Origin: Io17-Chloro-G2 sp965226825
GTDB lineage: Bacteria; Chloroflexota; Dehalococcoidia; Lucifugimonadales; UBA3495
Length of the DNA stretch: 64,000 bases
Direction: 5' to 3'
Assembly (NCBI GenBank): GCA_965226825.1
Contig: CBDDED010000003.1
Coordinates: 1,240,001 to 1,304,000, forward strand
The position numbers and the translations under genes were made by a program. The notes beneath the pieces were generated by a model. That model did not search any database. It had not been told where the DNA came from and saw only the letters and a list, made by a program, of their open reading frames with translations. Positions 27,512 through 35,632 of the stretch are shown here, piece by piece (the stretch's first letter is position 1; every line of letters begins with the position of its first letter).

Positions 27512-28807
27512 ATGCACTTATGCGTAGTGTGTCACGTTGATATTAGTCATCGGCGTTCCAACGCCCGGTATTGCTCGAAAGAGTGCAAGAAGTCTAAGAC
27601 TACCAACGGGGAATGGGGTTGCGCCGTGTGCGGAGGTGACCTGAGCCACCGGCCGCGGGCCAAGTATTGCGGCGATCAATGTGCCAAAAGCGCTCGGCAA
27701 CAGCAGAAACAGGAATGGAGGGCCGACCCTCTGAACCACGAAAGGGAACGCCTCAGTCGCAACGAATCACAAAACGCCAAGTACCGCGATGACCCGGTGT
27801 ACCGAGAGGAAAGGAAAGCTGCCTCGGAGGACTACCGCAAACGTAACCCGGAAATCGTTAGAGCCAAGGACAAAGCAAGGTGGAATCTCAATTCCCAAGA
27901 CCCGGTTTGGGTGGAGAAAAACCGGGCCAGGAAACACACTCTCGCCTATCATAAGAAACGCAACGCTCGTGCCAAGGAACGTCGCGCTATGGATCCTTTA
28001 TTTTCCCAGAAAGAACGGGACCGAGGCAGACGCGAATATCGCCTTCACCCGGAACGCTGGGTCAGGGGTAGGGAAATCCATAAAACTCGGTATCACCGTG
28101 ACCGTGGTTACCGTGATACGCAGCGAGACTATCATCGAAGGTGGAAGTACGGATTACTCCCTGGCGAATACACCCGAAAATCGCTGGAGCAAGGGCGAGT
28201 GTGCGCTATTTGCAAAGGAACGAACCCGGATGGAAGAAACCTGATGGTGGACCATAATCACAAATCTGGCCAAGTCCGGGGCCTCCTGTGTGTCAATTGC
28301 AATCTAGGCATTGGAAAAGTTGGCGAGAATTCTCAACGGTTGCTCGCTGCTGTCGACTATCTGAAAGCGCCGGCGTTCATCCCAATGTACGTTCCCCGCC
28401 TCCAGGTAGACGGTGCTTTTGCTGGTATCGTATCTCCCCGCCGGCGACTGAAAATCCAGGAAGAAAAGTCCAGGCGCGGCAGAAGCGCAAGCCTAATAAA
28501 GAACTATGGTATCGACATCGACCAATACGGGTGGCTATTGGAAAAGGGAGAGCGTGTCTGCTGGATATGCCGTAAACCCGAAACTGCAAAATTGGGAAGG
28601 AGCGCCAAGAGACGAGCCCGCCGTGTACCCGCCTTGAACGTTGATCACATTCACGACGCCACGAAAAAGATTCGTGGTTTGCTCTGCTATAACTGCAACA
28701 CCGGGATTGGGTATTTCCAGCATGACATTGAAAACTTGGAAATGGCCGCGGCCTACTTGACGCAATGGGAAGGCCCCGTCGTCCAACCAAGGCTTAAGGA
28801 CGAATAA
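27512..28807 (+). CDS. Twin-headed endonuclease VII-like HNH protein
   Basis: A 431-residue basic protein. The N-terminus has two small zinc ribbons (C4, C7, C21, C25 and C37, C40, C53, C57), then a long charged helical region (about 65-210). Two recombination endonuclease VII-type domains follow. The first has C231/C234, D247-H248-N249-H250 and C260/C263 with N264; the second has C350/C353, D378-H379-I380-H381 and C392/C395 with N396. Each is preceded by the usual YG..-Y helix (KYGLLPGEYTRKSLEQGRVC; NYGIDIDQYGWLLEKGERVC). In phage T4 this fold cleaves branched DNA with these same residues. A single domain is usual; two intact ones are not. It is probably phage or mobile-element derived. Confidence 0.8.
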   Translation: MHLCVVCHVDISHRRSNARYCSKECKKSKTTNGEWGCAVCGGDLSHRPRAKYCGDQCAKSARQQQKQEWRADPLNHERERLSRNESQNAKYRDDPVYREERKAASEDYRKRNPEIVRAKDKARWNLNSQDPVWVEKNRARKHTLAYHKKRNARAKERRAMDPLFSQKERDRGRREYRLHPERWVRGREIHKTRYHRDRGYRDTQRDYHRRWKYGLLPGEYTRKSLEQGRVCAICKGTNPDGRNLMVDHNHKSGQVRGLLCVNCNLGIGKVGENSQRLLAAVDYLKAPAFIPMYVPRLQVDGAFAGIVSPRRRLKIQEEKSRRGRSASLIKNYGIDIDQYGWLLEKGERVCWICRKPETAKLGRSAKRRARRVPALNVDHIHDATKKIRGLLCYNCNTGIGYFQHDIENLEMAAAYLTQWEGPVVQPRLKDE

Positions 28808-28831
28808 TCGGACAACCGTCAGCGTTGAAAA

Positions 28832-28926
28832 GCCAGAGTAATCAAGACCGTCCAGACGCTGCTGGCCCGAGGGTAGCTGGAGCCTAGTGAAACAACAGGC
28901 CGCCGTTGACGTTCTAGGCTTGGCCT
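28832..28926 (+). repeat. Chimeric scar: pdhB-like 3' tail joined to SDR 3' tail
   Basis: Bases 28832-28877 match the last 46 bp of pdhB (25169-25214) with about six differences, mostly at wobble positions, so RVIKTVQ-LLARG-stop is still readable. Bases 28884-28926 match the 3' end of the SDR gene (29491-29533) at 42 of 43 positions. Neither is functional here. It looks like an ancestral pdhB/SDR junction left behind by insertions on both sides. Confidence 0.75.
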
Positions 28927-28971
28927 ACCGGCCATGTGTCTCAATTTAGGGAAATGGGATAATGGTCGGAA

Positions 28972-29208
28972 ATGCCTGTCGCCCTCACAGAAGGCCCCTA
29001 ACGTTTCTTCTTTTTCTCGGGTAACCGCGGAGAGCCCCAGCACGTGCACGTCGTACGCGATGATCGAGTAGCGAAATTCTGGCTGGACCCTGTGAGGATA
29101 GAGAGGAGCGGCGGCCTAAGGCGGTCCGAAATCCGGCAGGTACAGCGTATAATCGAAGAAAACCAAGGGGCGCTGCTGAAGGCATGGGATTTTTACTGCA
29201 ACGATTGA
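28972..29208 (+). pseudogene. DUF4160 protein with premature stop
   Basis: The frame from the ATG at 28972 reads MPVALTEGP, then TAA at codon 10, then RFFFFSGNRGEPQHVHVVRD and onward (KFWLDPVRIERSGGL, IIEENQGALLKAWDF) to TGA at 29206-29208. DUF4160 proteins normally read G-P-Y-R-F-F-F-F here, so a Tyr codon TAC has probably become TAA. The rest is intact. DUF4160 genes usually sit beside DUF2442 genes, as here, in a predicted toxin-antitoxin-like pair. It may be dead, or rescued by an internal start. Confidence 0.7.
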
Positions 29209-29233
29209 GGCGCGGATACCGGACGCAGAAGAC

Positions 29234-29494
29234 GTGGCGGTGACTGAGGACACCCTTCAGGTTGAGCTTTCGGACGGTCGTACGATCTCCGTGCCCCTGG
29301 CCTGGTATCCCAGGCTTGTCCACGCTGGCAAAGAGGAGCGCGACCGCTGGGAGCTGATCGGTGAAGGCCAGGGAATCCACTGGCCCGACTTGGATGAAGA
29401 CATCAGCGTTGAGGGGTTGATTGCCGGCCGCCAGTCGGGAGAGAGCCAACGGTCATTCAAGCGGTGGCTTGAAGCCAGGGCTAACCACCCCTAG
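29234..29494 (+). CDS. DUF2442 protein, N-terminus possibly eroded
   Basis: The DUF2442 core is clear: VELSDGRTISVPLAWYPRL, HWPDLDEDISVEGLIAG, SQRSFKRWLEAR. The GTG at 29234 gives 86 residues. The frame stays open upstream to 29180 with family-like sequence (FTATIEARIPDAEDV) but contains no ordinary start codon there, so the true start may be lost. Its 3' end touches the SDR gene's 3' end. It is the partner of the broken DUF4160 gene. Confidence 0.65.
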   Translation: MAVTEDTLQVELSDGRTISVPLAWYPRLVHAGKEERDRWELIGEGQGIHWPDLDEDISVEGLIAGRQSGESQRSFKRWLEARANHP

Positions 29495-30342
29495 TGAAAC
29501 AACAGGCCGCCGTTGACGTTGTAGGCTTGGCCCGTAATGAACGACGCCTCTTCGGAAGTGAAGAAGGCGACCATGTTGGCAACGTCTTCGGCCTCGGCGA
29601 TTCGCCCCAATGGAGTTCGCTCTGCGGCGTCCCGGACAATTCCGCTGCGTAGCTCTTCCAGCGGCACCTCTCGCTCGGCGGCCCGGTCTCGCTCCCAGTA
29701 GCTCATCCGGTCCGTGTTGATGGGTCCGGGGCATACCGCGTTTACTGTGATATTGTAGGGAGCCAGGTCCAGGGCCGAAGCCTGGGTCAACCCCAGCACC
29801 GCGAACTTGGAGGCGGAATAAGCCGCTCCCATTGCGCTGGCCTGTTTGGCCGCGTTGGATGCAATGTTTACAATGCGTCCGCCCTCGCCCCGTTCCACCA
29901 TCTCTCGACCCACCAGCTTGGTGCAGAGGAACACCGCCGTAGTGTTGATCGCCAGAAAGTGGTCCCACACATCCTTGGATAACTCGGTTACGGGCGTTTT
30001 GTCCCGACCGATAACCGCCCGGGCGTTATTCACCAGTATATCGATGCGGCCGAAGTGGTCTTTCACCTCATCAACCAGCCGTGCGATCTGCTGGTCTTCA
30101 CCAAGATCGCAATAAACCGGAAAGCAGCGGCGTCCCACGGCTTCAATTTCCTCGGCGACACTATGTATGCCGCGCCACTCTACCCGCACCTCTCCCGGAG
30201 GAAGGTCGGTGGCATCCCGTTGAACGTCGGTGATTGCTATGTCCGCCCCTTGAGAGGCCAGCTTTAGCGCGGAAGCGCGCCCCACTCCCCGCATTCCGCC
30301 CGCCCCGGTAATCAGTGCAGTTTTACCTTCAAGTCCCGGCAT
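29491..30342 (-). CDS. SDR-family NAD(P)-dependent oxidoreductase
   Basis: Classical short-chain dehydrogenase, 283 residues from the preferred start MPGLEGKTALITGAGG (GAGGTGG just upstream; a longer frame to 30360 adds six residues). It has the cofactor loop TGAGGMRGVGRA, DILVNNARAV, NIASNAA with the active Ser, YSASK with Tyr and Lys, and PGPINTDRM. The 3-oxoacyl-ACP/CoA reductase type is likely. The last strand has FITGQAYNVNGGLLFH. A copy of its 3' end is at 28884-28926. It neighbours acyl-CoA enzymes, but its substrate is unknown. Confidence 0.85.
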   Translation of the reverse strand: MPGLEGKTALITGAGGMRGVGRASALKLASQGADIAITDVQRDATDLPPGEVRVEWRGIHSVAEEIEAVGRRCFPVYCDLGEDQQIARLVDEVKDHFGRIDILVNNARAVIGRDKTPVTELSKDVWDHFLAINTTAVFLCTKLVGREMVERGEGGRIVNIASNAAKQASAMGAAYSASKFAVLGLTQASALDLAPYNITVNAVCPGPINTDRMSYWERDRAAEREVPLEELRSGIVRDAAERTPLGRIAEAEDVANMVAFFTSEEASFITGQAYNVNGGLLFH

Positions 30343-30367
30343 AGACCACCTCTCATGCAACTATGGC

Positions 30368-30814
30368 TTACCCGGTTGGGTCAAAGCAGACCAAGCCTTC
30401 AGCTTCAGCAGTTCGGAGCAGGGCCTTGTCAGAGCAGGCAAACACCGTCGGGGAAATAACTTCCGTTCTGAAGACAATAAATCCGGCCAACTGCATGGCA
30501 TCATAGGCCCGAAGCGGATACCTTTCAACAAGCCGCGAGGCAAGGTTTATTACCGGGTCGCTTACGTCTTGCCTGTGAAACAGGGTTTCCAAATGACGGT
30601 TGAATGTTTCCAGTGCATCGGCCGCATCCTGACCGTCCAAGTCTCGCAACCGCTCCCGCCGACGCACGGCGGAGTGAAACTCAGCCTTTGAGGACGCCAG
30701 GATTGCGAGTTGTTCAGCCTCCCCGTCCCTGATGAGGCCGATCAGCCGGTCGGTCCCCGGTTCCCGAACGTACAGCTTGACCAATACACTCGTGTCAAAG
30801 TAGTAACAGGCCAC
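30368..30814 (-). CDS. PIN-domain ribonuclease toxin (VapC-like)
   Basis: A 148-residue PIN protein. The four acidic metal ligands expected in VapC toxins are D7 (YYFDTSVLVKLY), E45 (SKAEFHSAV), D105 (RAYDAMQLAG) and D129 (FACSDKALL). Such proteins cut tRNA or rRNA when freed from an antitoxin. The gene upstream (127 residues) ends 2 bp before this start, so they are coupled, and that protein is the likely antitoxin although it is not a recognisable VapB. The PIN fold is intact. Confidence 0.8.
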   Translation of the reverse strand: MACYYFDTSVLVKLYVREPGTDRLIGLIRDGEAEQLAILASSKAEFHSAVRRRERLRDLDGQDAADALETFNRHLETLFHRQDVSDPVINLASRLVERYPLRAYDAMQLAGFIVFRTEVISPTVFACSDKALLRTAEAEGLVCFDPTG

Positions 30815-30816
30815 TC

Positions 30817-31200
30817 TCAGCGTCTTTCACGCAGGACTGTATCGGAAAGCGGCTCCCCTCGAATTTCCACCGGTTGAAACTTAAAGGCATCGGTAATAAG
30901 TTCTCTGAGAATATCGGTAACTGCTTTGTTCGATCTCTCCAGTTTGATGACGGTAACTCGGTTCGCTGAACTTTCGGAGTCCGATTTCTTGGCGATGGTG
31001 ATTACTCCATTTCCGCTGGCAGCCTTAATGGCAGCATCCACGTCATGGGGCGAACCGGCCCAGTCGTATCCCTCTCCTGGCAGAAAGACTTCCCTGAACC
31101 ACTCCAATGCCACGGAACCAACGCCCTGCCTCCTTTCGGCCTTGTCCAAGGCTTGGACCAACTCCTTAAGCCGATTATCCAGGTTGTCTTGTGGATTCAT
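30817..31200 (-). CDS. Unknown protein coupled to the PIN toxin, candidate antitoxin
   Basis: 127 residues, with no family recognised. It begins MNPQDNLDNRLKELVQALDK, a charged helix, and later has VFLPGEGYDWAGSPHDVDAA and a basic C-terminal stretch. No ribbon-helix-helix or AbrB signature is visible, and it is longer than normal VapB (about 70-90 residues). The 2-bp gap to the toxin gene is the main hint of function. Confidence 0.6.
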   Translation of the reverse strand: MNPQDNLDNRLKELVQALDKAERRQGVGSVALEWFREVFLPGEGYDWAGSPHDVDAAIKAASGNGVITIAKKSDSESSANRVTVIKLERSNKAVTDILRELITDAFKFQPVEIRGEPLSDTVLRERR

Positions 31201-31429
31201 TCCATTGGCCTCCGCGGATAGCCTTTCGCAAATACCATTAAGAAACTATCTCAAAATCGACGATGAAAGTCGCATTTGTGCCCAGCGGTGACATTTCGCC
31301 AGGTGTCACCCCCATCTTAACCTTCCCCCGTCGGAGGGGAAGGGACTTTTGAGATAGATTCTAAGTAGCGTTTCTTCTTATGCCAACAGCACTATCTTTG
31401 CTGCGGGGTGCCATCCCCCACCGGTCAGT

Positions 31430-32386
31430 CTACGCCTCGCCCTGCTGGTACCACTTCTCGATTTCAATAAACGCCCTGGCCAATTTCCGGCGGGAAGCCT
31501 CGGCTGACTCCGGCGTCCAATCATAGAATCCCTTACCAGACTTGGCTCCCAAATGCCCTTTGTCCACCATTTCCTGGACCAATTCCAGGATGTCCTGGGA
31601 GGAGTCCAGGTCCGGCAAAACGTGGGGGTAAGCAGCGAGGGCTAGGTCCCAGCCGGCCGCTATTTCCACCATCTCGAATATCCCGGCCACCACCCAGCGG
31701 CGTGAATGGCCCGTTTTCAACACCGTGTCGATGTCCTCCGGGCTGGCGATGCCCCGCTGGACCATGCAAAGAGCCTCCCTGAGCAGCGCTGCCAACAGGC
31801 GGTTGGCGATGAACCCGGGCACTTCTTTCTGCACCAAGACCGGGCTCTTCCCGACCTTCAACAACACCTGATAGACGGTGTCCACCGCCTCGTCGGAGGT
31901 CTGTTCGCTGCGGACAATCTCCACCAGCGGGGACAGATAGGAAGGCCCCGTGTAGTGGGCCACCAACACGAGCTCAGGCCTCTGGGTGGCTTGGGCCAGA
32001 TAGCTGGGGATAATGGTGGAGGTGCTGCTGGCAAGAATGGCGCGGCCAGGGCAGAAACGGTCCAGTTCGCTGAAAATCTGCCGCTTAAGTTCAAGGTTCT
32101 CATACACCGCTTCGAACACGATGTCGGCGTCCCGCGCCGCCTCCTCCAATGACGTGGTGGCAGAAATCCTTGGCGCCGCCCCGGCGGCTTTCTCCGGTTC
32201 CACGAAACCCAAGTCGACCAGCCGGTCCAGGTCTGCCTGAATGGCATCCATACCTTTTTGGAGGCTGGCTTCTGTGGTGGAATTGAGTCGAACCTGATAC
32301 CCGGCGAGCCCCAAACCCACCGCAATCCCATGTCCAATCTCACCCGCTCCGATGACCGCCGTACTTTTTACTTCTTCAACGTTCAC
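31430..32386 (-). CDS. 3-hydroxyacyl-CoA dehydrogenase family protein
   Basis: 318 residues, two-domain HCDH layout. It has an NAD Rossmann motif AVIGAGEIGHGIAVGLG, then VFEAVYENLELKRQIFSEL, ILASSTSTIIPSYLA, and VAHYTGPSYLSPLVEIV with the catalytic His region. The C-terminal domain has PGFIANRLLAALLREALCMV and DKGHLGAKSGKGFYDW. It oxidises 3-hydroxyacyl-CoA (often 3-hydroxybutyryl-CoA), or related hydroxyacids in some members. It is divergent from the propeller/mutase operon across 250 bp, and its likely substrate is the mutase product. Confidence 0.85.
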   Translation of the reverse strand: MNVEEVKSTAVIGAGEIGHGIAVGLGLAGYQVRLNSTTEASLQKGMDAIQADLDRLVDLGFVEPEKAAGAAPRISATTSLEEAARDADIVFEAVYENLELKRQIFSELDRFCPGRAILASSTSTIIPSYLAQATQRPELVLVAHYTGPSYLSPLVEIVRSEQTSDEAVDTVYQVLLKVGKSPVLVQKEVPGFIANRLLAALLREALCMVQRGIASPEDIDTVLKTGHSRRWVVAGIFEMVEIAAGWDLALAAYPHVLPDLDSSQDILELVQEMVDKGHLGAKSGKGFYDWTPESAEASRRKLARAFIEIEKWYQQGEA

Positions 32387-32590
32387 AATTGCTCCTTGGC
32401 CTCCGTTGCGTTGGAATTCTAACCCAAGGCACTATCGACCACAATCAGGGCGGCCACCCCGGTAAACTCCCCGGCCCTTGGGCTCTCCCCTTGTGGTAGT
32501 ATGGTTCCTGTTGGGCCTCGGTTTGAAAGTCTGGCGTTTTCCTTCTGACGGCCCGGCATCAGTCAACGGCTCGGGCAGCCGGGAGAAGCG

Positions 32591-32620
32591 CCAATATTCA
32601 CCAATATTCACCAATATTCA
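32591..32620 (+). repeat. Three perfect 10-bp direct repeats in the operon leader
   Basis: CCAATATTCA occurs three times back to back, ending just before TCGGAGGA, the ribosome site for the ATG at 32636. The period equals one helical turn. The GC content is far below that of the surroundings. It could be a protein-binding array or an mRNA leader element. Confidence 0.6.
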
Positions 32621-32635
32621 TCGGAGGATACTGAA

Positions 32636-33517
32636 ATGACAACCGTAGGAACCGGCAAGTTCACCTACACGCTGATACAAGATTGGGCCAAGCTGCCCGA
32701 GGGGCAGTCTTTCGGCACCGTCAGCGCTATCGCCACCGACTCCCAGGACCGGGTCTACGCCTTCCAACGGGCCGAGCCGCCGGTTGTGATTTTTGATCGC
32801 GACGGCAACTATCTCAGTTCCTGGGGCAACGGGAACTTTGTGAGCCCCCACGGCCTGTTCATTAAAGACGACATCGTGTACGTCACTGACCGGGAGGGTT
32901 CCACCGCTATGCGGTACACCCTGGACGGCAAGCCGTTGCAGATCATCGGCGAACACGGCGTGTACTCGGACACCGGCTGCGAGGAAATCGGAGCCGTATG
33001 CCCGCGTTCTGCCGGCCCGTTCAACTTCATCACCGAGATGGTTCCGCACCCTTCGGGCGACCTCTACATTTCCGATGGCTACCGCAACGCCCGGGTCCAC
33101 CGCTTCAGCAAGGACGGGACCCTGGTGTCTTCCTGGGGTGAGCCGGGCAAAGGCGGCCCCAACGAGTTTCACCTGCCCCACAGCCTGATTGTTGGCCAGG
33201 ATGGGCGAATTTACCTGTGCGACCGGGAAAACAGCCGCATCCAGATTTTCTCCGCCGAGGGCGAATACATCACCATGTGGACCGACATGCAGCGCCCCTT
33301 GGATATTTCCCAAGACACCGAAGGCAATTTCGTCATCAGCGAGCGCGTAGGTATCGACGGCGGGCCGGCCCAGATGAGCGTGCTGGATGGCGAGGGTAAT
33401 GTTTTGGCCCGCTGGCATTCCCGTTCGGCCCACGGCTCCTGGGTTGATGCCCACGGCGACATTTACCTGGCGTTGACCGCCGAAAAGAGCATCGACAAAT
33501 ACGTTCGCCAGGGATAG
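32636..33517 (+). CDS. NHL-repeat six-bladed beta-propeller protein
   Basis: 293 residues made of NHL-type blades: SQDRVYAFQRAEPPVVIFDR, SPHGLFIKDDIVYVTDREG, HPSGDLYISDGYRNARVHRF, LPHSLIVGQDGRIYLCDREN. The pattern resembles the peptidyl-alpha-hydroxyglycine lyase domain of peptide-amidating enzymes, but no signal peptide is present, so a cytosolic role is likely. The ATG follows GGAGGA. The mutase large subunit starts 11 bp after its stop, so it is part of that operon. Possible lyase or accessory role, not established. Confidence 0.75.
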   Translation: MTTVGTGKFTYTLIQDWAKLPEGQSFGTVSAIATDSQDRVYAFQRAEPPVVIFDRDGNYLSSWGNGNFVSPHGLFIKDDIVYVTDREGSTAMRYTLDGKPLQIIGEHGVYSDTGCEEIGAVCPRSAGPFNFITEMVPHPSGDLYISDGYRNARVHRFSKDGTLVSSWGEPGKGGPNEFHLPHSLIVGQDGRIYLCDRENSRIQIFSAEGEYITMWTDMQRPLDISQDTEGNFVISERVGIDGGPAQMSVLDGEGNVLARWHSRSAHGSWVDAHGDIYLALTAEKSIDKYVRQG

Positions 33518-33528
33518 ACGGGCGCTGA

Positions 33529-35175
33529 ATGCAAGAAAATTCCGACCGCAAATCATTCCAAACCCTCTCCGGCATTGACGTGAACAACGTCTATGGTCAA
33601 AAGGACCTGGAGGGAATTGACTCAGCGGACAGCTTGGGTTCGCCGGGGGAGTATCCCTTTACCCGCGGCGCCTACCCGTCCATGTACCGGGAACGGCTTT
33701 GGACTCGCCGGCAGATAGCGGGATTCGGTACGGCTGGGGCAACCAACCAGCGATACCAGTTCCTGTTGAGCCGCGGCCAGACCGGCCTGAGCACCGATTT
33801 TGACCACCCAACCCTTACCGGCCTGGACTCCGACCACGAGTTAGCTGACGGCGAAGTGGGGCGGCTTGGCGTCGCCGTGGACACCCTGGGGGACATGCAC
33901 GACCTATTCCAGGGCATCAATCTGGACGATGTCAGCGTTTCCATGACCATCAACCACCCGGCCATCGTGATGCTGTGCATGTTCCTGGCGGTGGTCCGGA
34001 ACAAGGGTCTAGCTTGGCCGGCCCTGCGGGGCACGGTACAGAACGATTCTTTGAAAGAGTTCTACGGCCAAAAAACCTTCGCTCTTCCTCCGGGGCCTGC
34101 GCTAAAACTCACCACGGACATCGTGGAGTTCTGCACCCGGCACGTGCCCAACTGGTACACCGTGTCCATCTCCGGCTACCACACCAGGGAGAGCGGCTCC
34201 GACGCCATCCAGGAGTTGGCGTTCACCATGGCCCAGGGCATGGCCTACGTGGAATCGACGCTGGCGCGGGGACTGCCGGTGGACAGTTTCGCCCCCCGCC
34301 TGTCATTCTTCTTCGGTTGCCACAACGACTTATTCGAGGAAGTTGCAAAATTCCGGGCGGCCCGGCGCATGTGGGCCAGGATCATGAAAGAACGCTACCA
34401 CGCCCAGGACCCCAACTCCATGCGGCTACGGTTCCACACCCAGACCCTGGGCTCCACGCTTTATCGCCAGGACCCACAGAACAACATCGTGAGGGGAGCT
34501 TTGCAGGGGTTGGCCGCAGTACTGGGGGGCACACAGTCCCTGCACATCAGCGGGTATGACGAGGCGTACGACATTCCCTCCGAAGATGCGATGCGCATGT
34601 CCCTGGCAACCCAGTTGATCCTGGCCCATGAAAGCGGCGTGACCAACACCGTCGACCCCCTCGGAGGCTCCCCATTCCTGGAGACCTTGACCAACCAGGT
34701 AGAAGACCAGGCCTGGGAATACATCCGTAAAATCGATGACATGGGCGGCGGCCCGGGTGTGGGCGTGGGATCGATGCGCCAGGGCATGCTTGAGGCCATT
34801 AACTCCGGCTACATCGAGCAGGAAATTGCCCGGGCATCTTACCGGTACCAACGCCAGTTGGAGGAAGGAAGCCGCTCCATCATCGGTGTAAACGCCTACC
34901 AGTCCCAACCCGGAAGCGGCGACAACACTCTGGAGATCTTTGAATTCGACGAGGCTGAGGAGACCCGCCAGTTGGAACGGTTGGCATCGGCGCGCTCCTC
35001 CCGGAGCAAAACCGATGTGGCCAAGGGCCTTCAGGCCTTGAGCCGCGGGGCCAAGAACGACGAGAACCTTATGCCCTTGGTGTTAAGCGCGGTGGAAGCT
35101 GGCGCCTCGGAGGGAGAGGTAATGGACGTGTTCCGGGATACCTACGGCGAGTTCATCGACCCCGGCGTTTTCTGA
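33529..35175 (+). CDS. hcmA: 2-hydroxyisobutyryl-CoA mutase-type large subunit
   Basis: A 548-residue catalytic subunit of the B12-dependent acyl-CoA mutases. Substrate-pocket positions separate the subtypes: methylmalonyl-CoA mutase has Tyr and Arg, isobutyryl-CoA mutase has Phe and Gln, and 2-hydroxyisobutyryl-CoA mutase has Ile, Asp and Gln. Here they are I63 (RRQIAGFG), D90 (LSTDFDHPT) and Q181 (EFYGQKTF). The spacings of 27 and 118 residues match I90, D117 and Q208 of HcmA as I recall them. RLSFFFGCHNDLFEE and LGGTQSLHISGYDEA are also conserved. The likely reaction is 2-hydroxyisobutyryl-CoA to 3-hydroxybutyryl-CoA. The B12 subunit follows after 28 bp. Confidence 0.8.
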   Translation: MQENSDRKSFQTLSGIDVNNVYGQKDLEGIDSADSLGSPGEYPFTRGAYPSMYRERLWTRRQIAGFGTAGATNQRYQFLLSRGQTGLSTDFDHPTLTGLDSDHELADGEVGRLGVAVDTLGDMHDLFQGINLDDVSVSMTINHPAIVMLCMFLAVVRNKGLAWPALRGTVQNDSLKEFYGQKTFALPPGPALKLTTDIVEFCTRHVPNWYTVSISGYHTRESGSDAIQELAFTMAQGMAYVESTLARGLPVDSFAPRLSFFFGCHNDLFEEVAKFRAARRMWARIMKERYHAQDPNSMRLRFHTQTLGSTLYRQDPQNNIVRGALQGLAAVLGGTQSLHISGYDEAYDIPSEDAMRMSLATQLILAHESGVTNTVDPLGGSPFLETLTNQVEDQAWEYIRKIDDMGGGPGVGVGSMRQGMLEAINSGYIEQEIARASYRYQRQLEEGSRSIIGVNAYQSQPGSGDNTLEIFEFDEAEETRQLERLASARSSRSKTDVAKGLQALSRGAKNDENLMPLVLSAVEAGASEGEVMDVFRDTYGEFIDPGVF

Positions 35176-35203
35176 TTCCACAGCAACTTTTGGCTATCGA
35201 TTT

Positions 35204-35632
35204 ATGACCAACAATGCGCAAGGAACCCAAATCAAGGTCGTGCTGGCCAAGCTGGGTCTGGACGGACATGACCGGGGTGTAAAAATAGTAGCGCGGGCCT
35301 TCCGCGACGCCGGGATGGAAGTGGTATACATGGGCATGCGGGTCACCCCGGAGCAGGTGGCCCAGACCGCCCTGCAGGAAGACGCCGACGCCGTGGGCAT
35401 CAGCGTTCTTTCCGGTGCTCACATGCGGCTGATGCCCAACCTCACCCGCGCCCTTGAAGACCGGGAATTATTGGGCGACGTCCTGCTATTGGTGGGCGGC
35501 ACCATCCCCCAGAAGGACGTTGAGCCCCTCCAAGCCCTCGGTGTCGACGGAGTGTTCCCCGTGGGAACCTTCACCCAGGAACTGGTGGACTTCATAAAGG
35601 AAAACGTCCACAAGACTCGAAGCGCACCTTAA
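35204..35632 (+). CDS. hcmB: B12-binding small subunit of the acyl-CoA mutase
   Basis: A 142-residue cobalamin-binding domain. It has the base-off motif D20-G-H22-D-R-G25 in KLGLDGHDRGVKIVA, where His replaces the lower cobalt ligand, SVLSGAHM and LLLVGGTIPQKD. A separate small subunit is typical of 2-hydroxyisobutyryl-CoA and some archaeal-type methylmalonyl-CoA mutases. It is in the same operon as the large subunit. No MeaB-type chaperone gene lies in the window. Confidence 0.85.
   Translation: MTNNAQGTQIKVVLAKLGLDGHDRGVKIVARAFRDAGMEVVYMGMRVTPEQVAQTALQEDADAVGISVLSGAHMRLMPNLTRALEDRELLGDVLLLVGGTIPQKDVEPLQALGVDGVFPVGTFTQELVDFIKENVHKTRSAP

Noticed and set aside
31322..31346. Hairpin CCTTCCCCC/GGGGAAGG downstream of the 3-hydroxyacyl-CoA dehydrogenase gene
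   Set aside because: A stem is present but no T-run follows on the minus strand, so I did not call a terminator.
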